Shown in pieces: positions 5,700 through 6,319 of a stretch of 6,319 nt of DNA. Each line of letters begins with the position of its first letter. The first letter of the stretch is position 1. The stretch spans positions 1-6,319 of the forward strand of contig JAQYER010000114.1 of assembly GCA_028723545.1 (NCBI GenBank). The letters run 5' to 3'. Made by a program: the position numbers and the translations under genes. Below the pieces are notes generated by a model. That model had not been told where the DNA came from and searched no databases. It was given only the letters and a program-made list of their open reading frames with translations. This DNA comes from Caryophanales bacterium (lineage in GTDB: Bacteria > Bacillota_I > Bacilli_A > RFN20 > CAG-826).

Positions 5700-6319
5700 A
5701 TGGCAAAAATCGTAATTAAAAATCTGCATGTTTCAGTCAAAGATAAAGAAATTTTAAAAGGATTAAATTTTGTTTTTGATGAACATGAATCAGTTGCATT
5801 ACTTGGTCCAAATGGCAATGGTAAATCAACATTAATTCAAACTATAATGGGTAATCCAAATTATCAAATTACCGAAGGTAGTATTTATCTTGACGATAAA
5901 GATATTACTACTTTAGAAGCTGATGAAAGATCTAAACTTGGAATCTTTTTAGGAATGCAATATCCAAGCGAAGTTCCTGGGGTAAATAATGCTGATTTTT
6001 TAAAAGCTGCGATTAACGCTCATCAAGAAAAGCCAGTTTCTTTATTTAAGTTTTATCAAATGTTAGATCAAGCTTATAAAAGAACTTCAATTCCATTTGA
6101 AATGTCAACGAGAAATTTAAATGAAGGATTCTCTGGTGGAGAAAAAAAGAAAAACGAAATACTTCAAATGCTTTTATTGAATCCAAAATTCACAATGCTT
6201 GATGAAATCGATTCTGGATTAGATGTCGATGCCATTCAAGTCGTTGCAAATGTTATTAAAGAAGAACAAGAAAAAGGGAAAGGATTTTTAATTATTTCCC
6301 ATTACGCCCGTCTATATAA
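5700..6319 (+). CDS. sufC: SufC, ABC ATPase of SUF iron-sulfur cluster assembly (3' truncated by window)
   Basis: Cytoplasmic ATPase that works with SufB and SufD as the scaffold complex building Fe-S clusters. The 206 visible residues of an expected 250 or so cover nearly the whole ABC domain. Walker A is GPNGNGKST (36-44, K42), the Q-loop is Q87 in LGMQYPSEVPGV, the signature is FSGGEKKKNE (144-153), Walker B is FTMLDE (164-169) with E169 as catalytic base, the D-loop is SGLD (172-175) and the switch histidine is H201 in ISHYARLY. YPSEVPGV, GEKKKNE and DEIDSGLDVDA separate SufC from transporter ATPases. The start is ATG 5700, with GAGG 8 nt upstream and a promoter just before it. The frame is open to the last base, so only the C-terminal tail is missing. 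In Firmicutes sufC usually leads sufD, sufS, sufU and sufB, which probably lie beyond the window. Confidence 0.96.
   Translation, partial: MAKIVIKNLHVSVKDKEILKGLNFVFDEHESVALLGPNGNGKSTLIQTIMGNPNYQITEGSIYLDDKDITTLEADERSKLGIFLGMQYPSEVPGVNNADFLKAAINAHQEKPVSLFKFYQMLDQAYKRTSIPFEMSTRNLNEGFSGGEKKKNEILQMLLLNPKFTMLDEIDSGLDVDAIQVVANVIKEEQEKGKGFLIISHYARLY

Noticed and set aside
5582..5818. Minus-strand open frame of 78 codons
   Set aside because: Its first part runs antisense through the clear sufC coding sequence and the rest is AT-rich intergenic DNA; no ribosome site or recognisable motif.

Overview
The window looks like a low-GC Firmicutes relative: a Bacilli, Erysipelotrichia or RF39-type lineage near the Mollicutes. 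Evidence is the strong AT bias, AAGGAGG-type ribosome sites, YhaM exonuclease and SufC ATPase sequences of Bacillus type, and two lipoproteins with lipoboxes. Tryptophan is encoded by TGG wherever I checked and no in-frame TGA is used as sense, so the standard bacterial code (table 11) fits and the Mycoplasma code is not supported. The lineage is inferred from general sequence character, not from a marker gene.

Layout, left to right. A gene tail on the + strand (1-42) overlaps the start of yhaM (39-977, +) by ATGA. yhaM encodes an OB-fold/HD-domain 3'-5' exoribonuclease. A bidirectional intrinsic terminator (about 998-1037) separates it from the convergent minus-strand block. Read in its own direction, that block begins at a sigma-A-like promoter (5289-5317). 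It encodes a 638-residue PrsA/parvulin-like lipoprotein (3331-5247), then a 603-residue lipoprotein overlapping it by 14 nt and starting with GTG (1533-3344). A short hairpin follows (1503-1525), then a HIT-family protein (1052-1477). A 452-bp intergenic region (5248-5699) falls to about 12% GC in its middle and holds several dyads and a second promoter. It separates the lipoprotein block from a divergent sufC (5700 to window end, truncated), probably the first gene of a SUF iron-sulfur assembly operon.

How the genes work together. The lipoproteins are predicted to sit on the outer face of the membrane and help secreted proteins fold. The 638-residue protein keeps the recognisable parts of a parvulin domain, split by a large insertion. 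The 603-residue protein appears to be a diverged partner or paralog without the catalytic histidine. hit, prsA and yhaM also lie near one another in Bacillus subtilis, so this part is probably an old neighbourhood in altered arrangement. I found no mobile element, CRISPR array, tRNA, rRNA or phage gene. The least ordinary features are the expanded and paired foldase-like lipoproteins, the hairpin that buries a ribosome site before hit, and the dyads in the AT-rich region.
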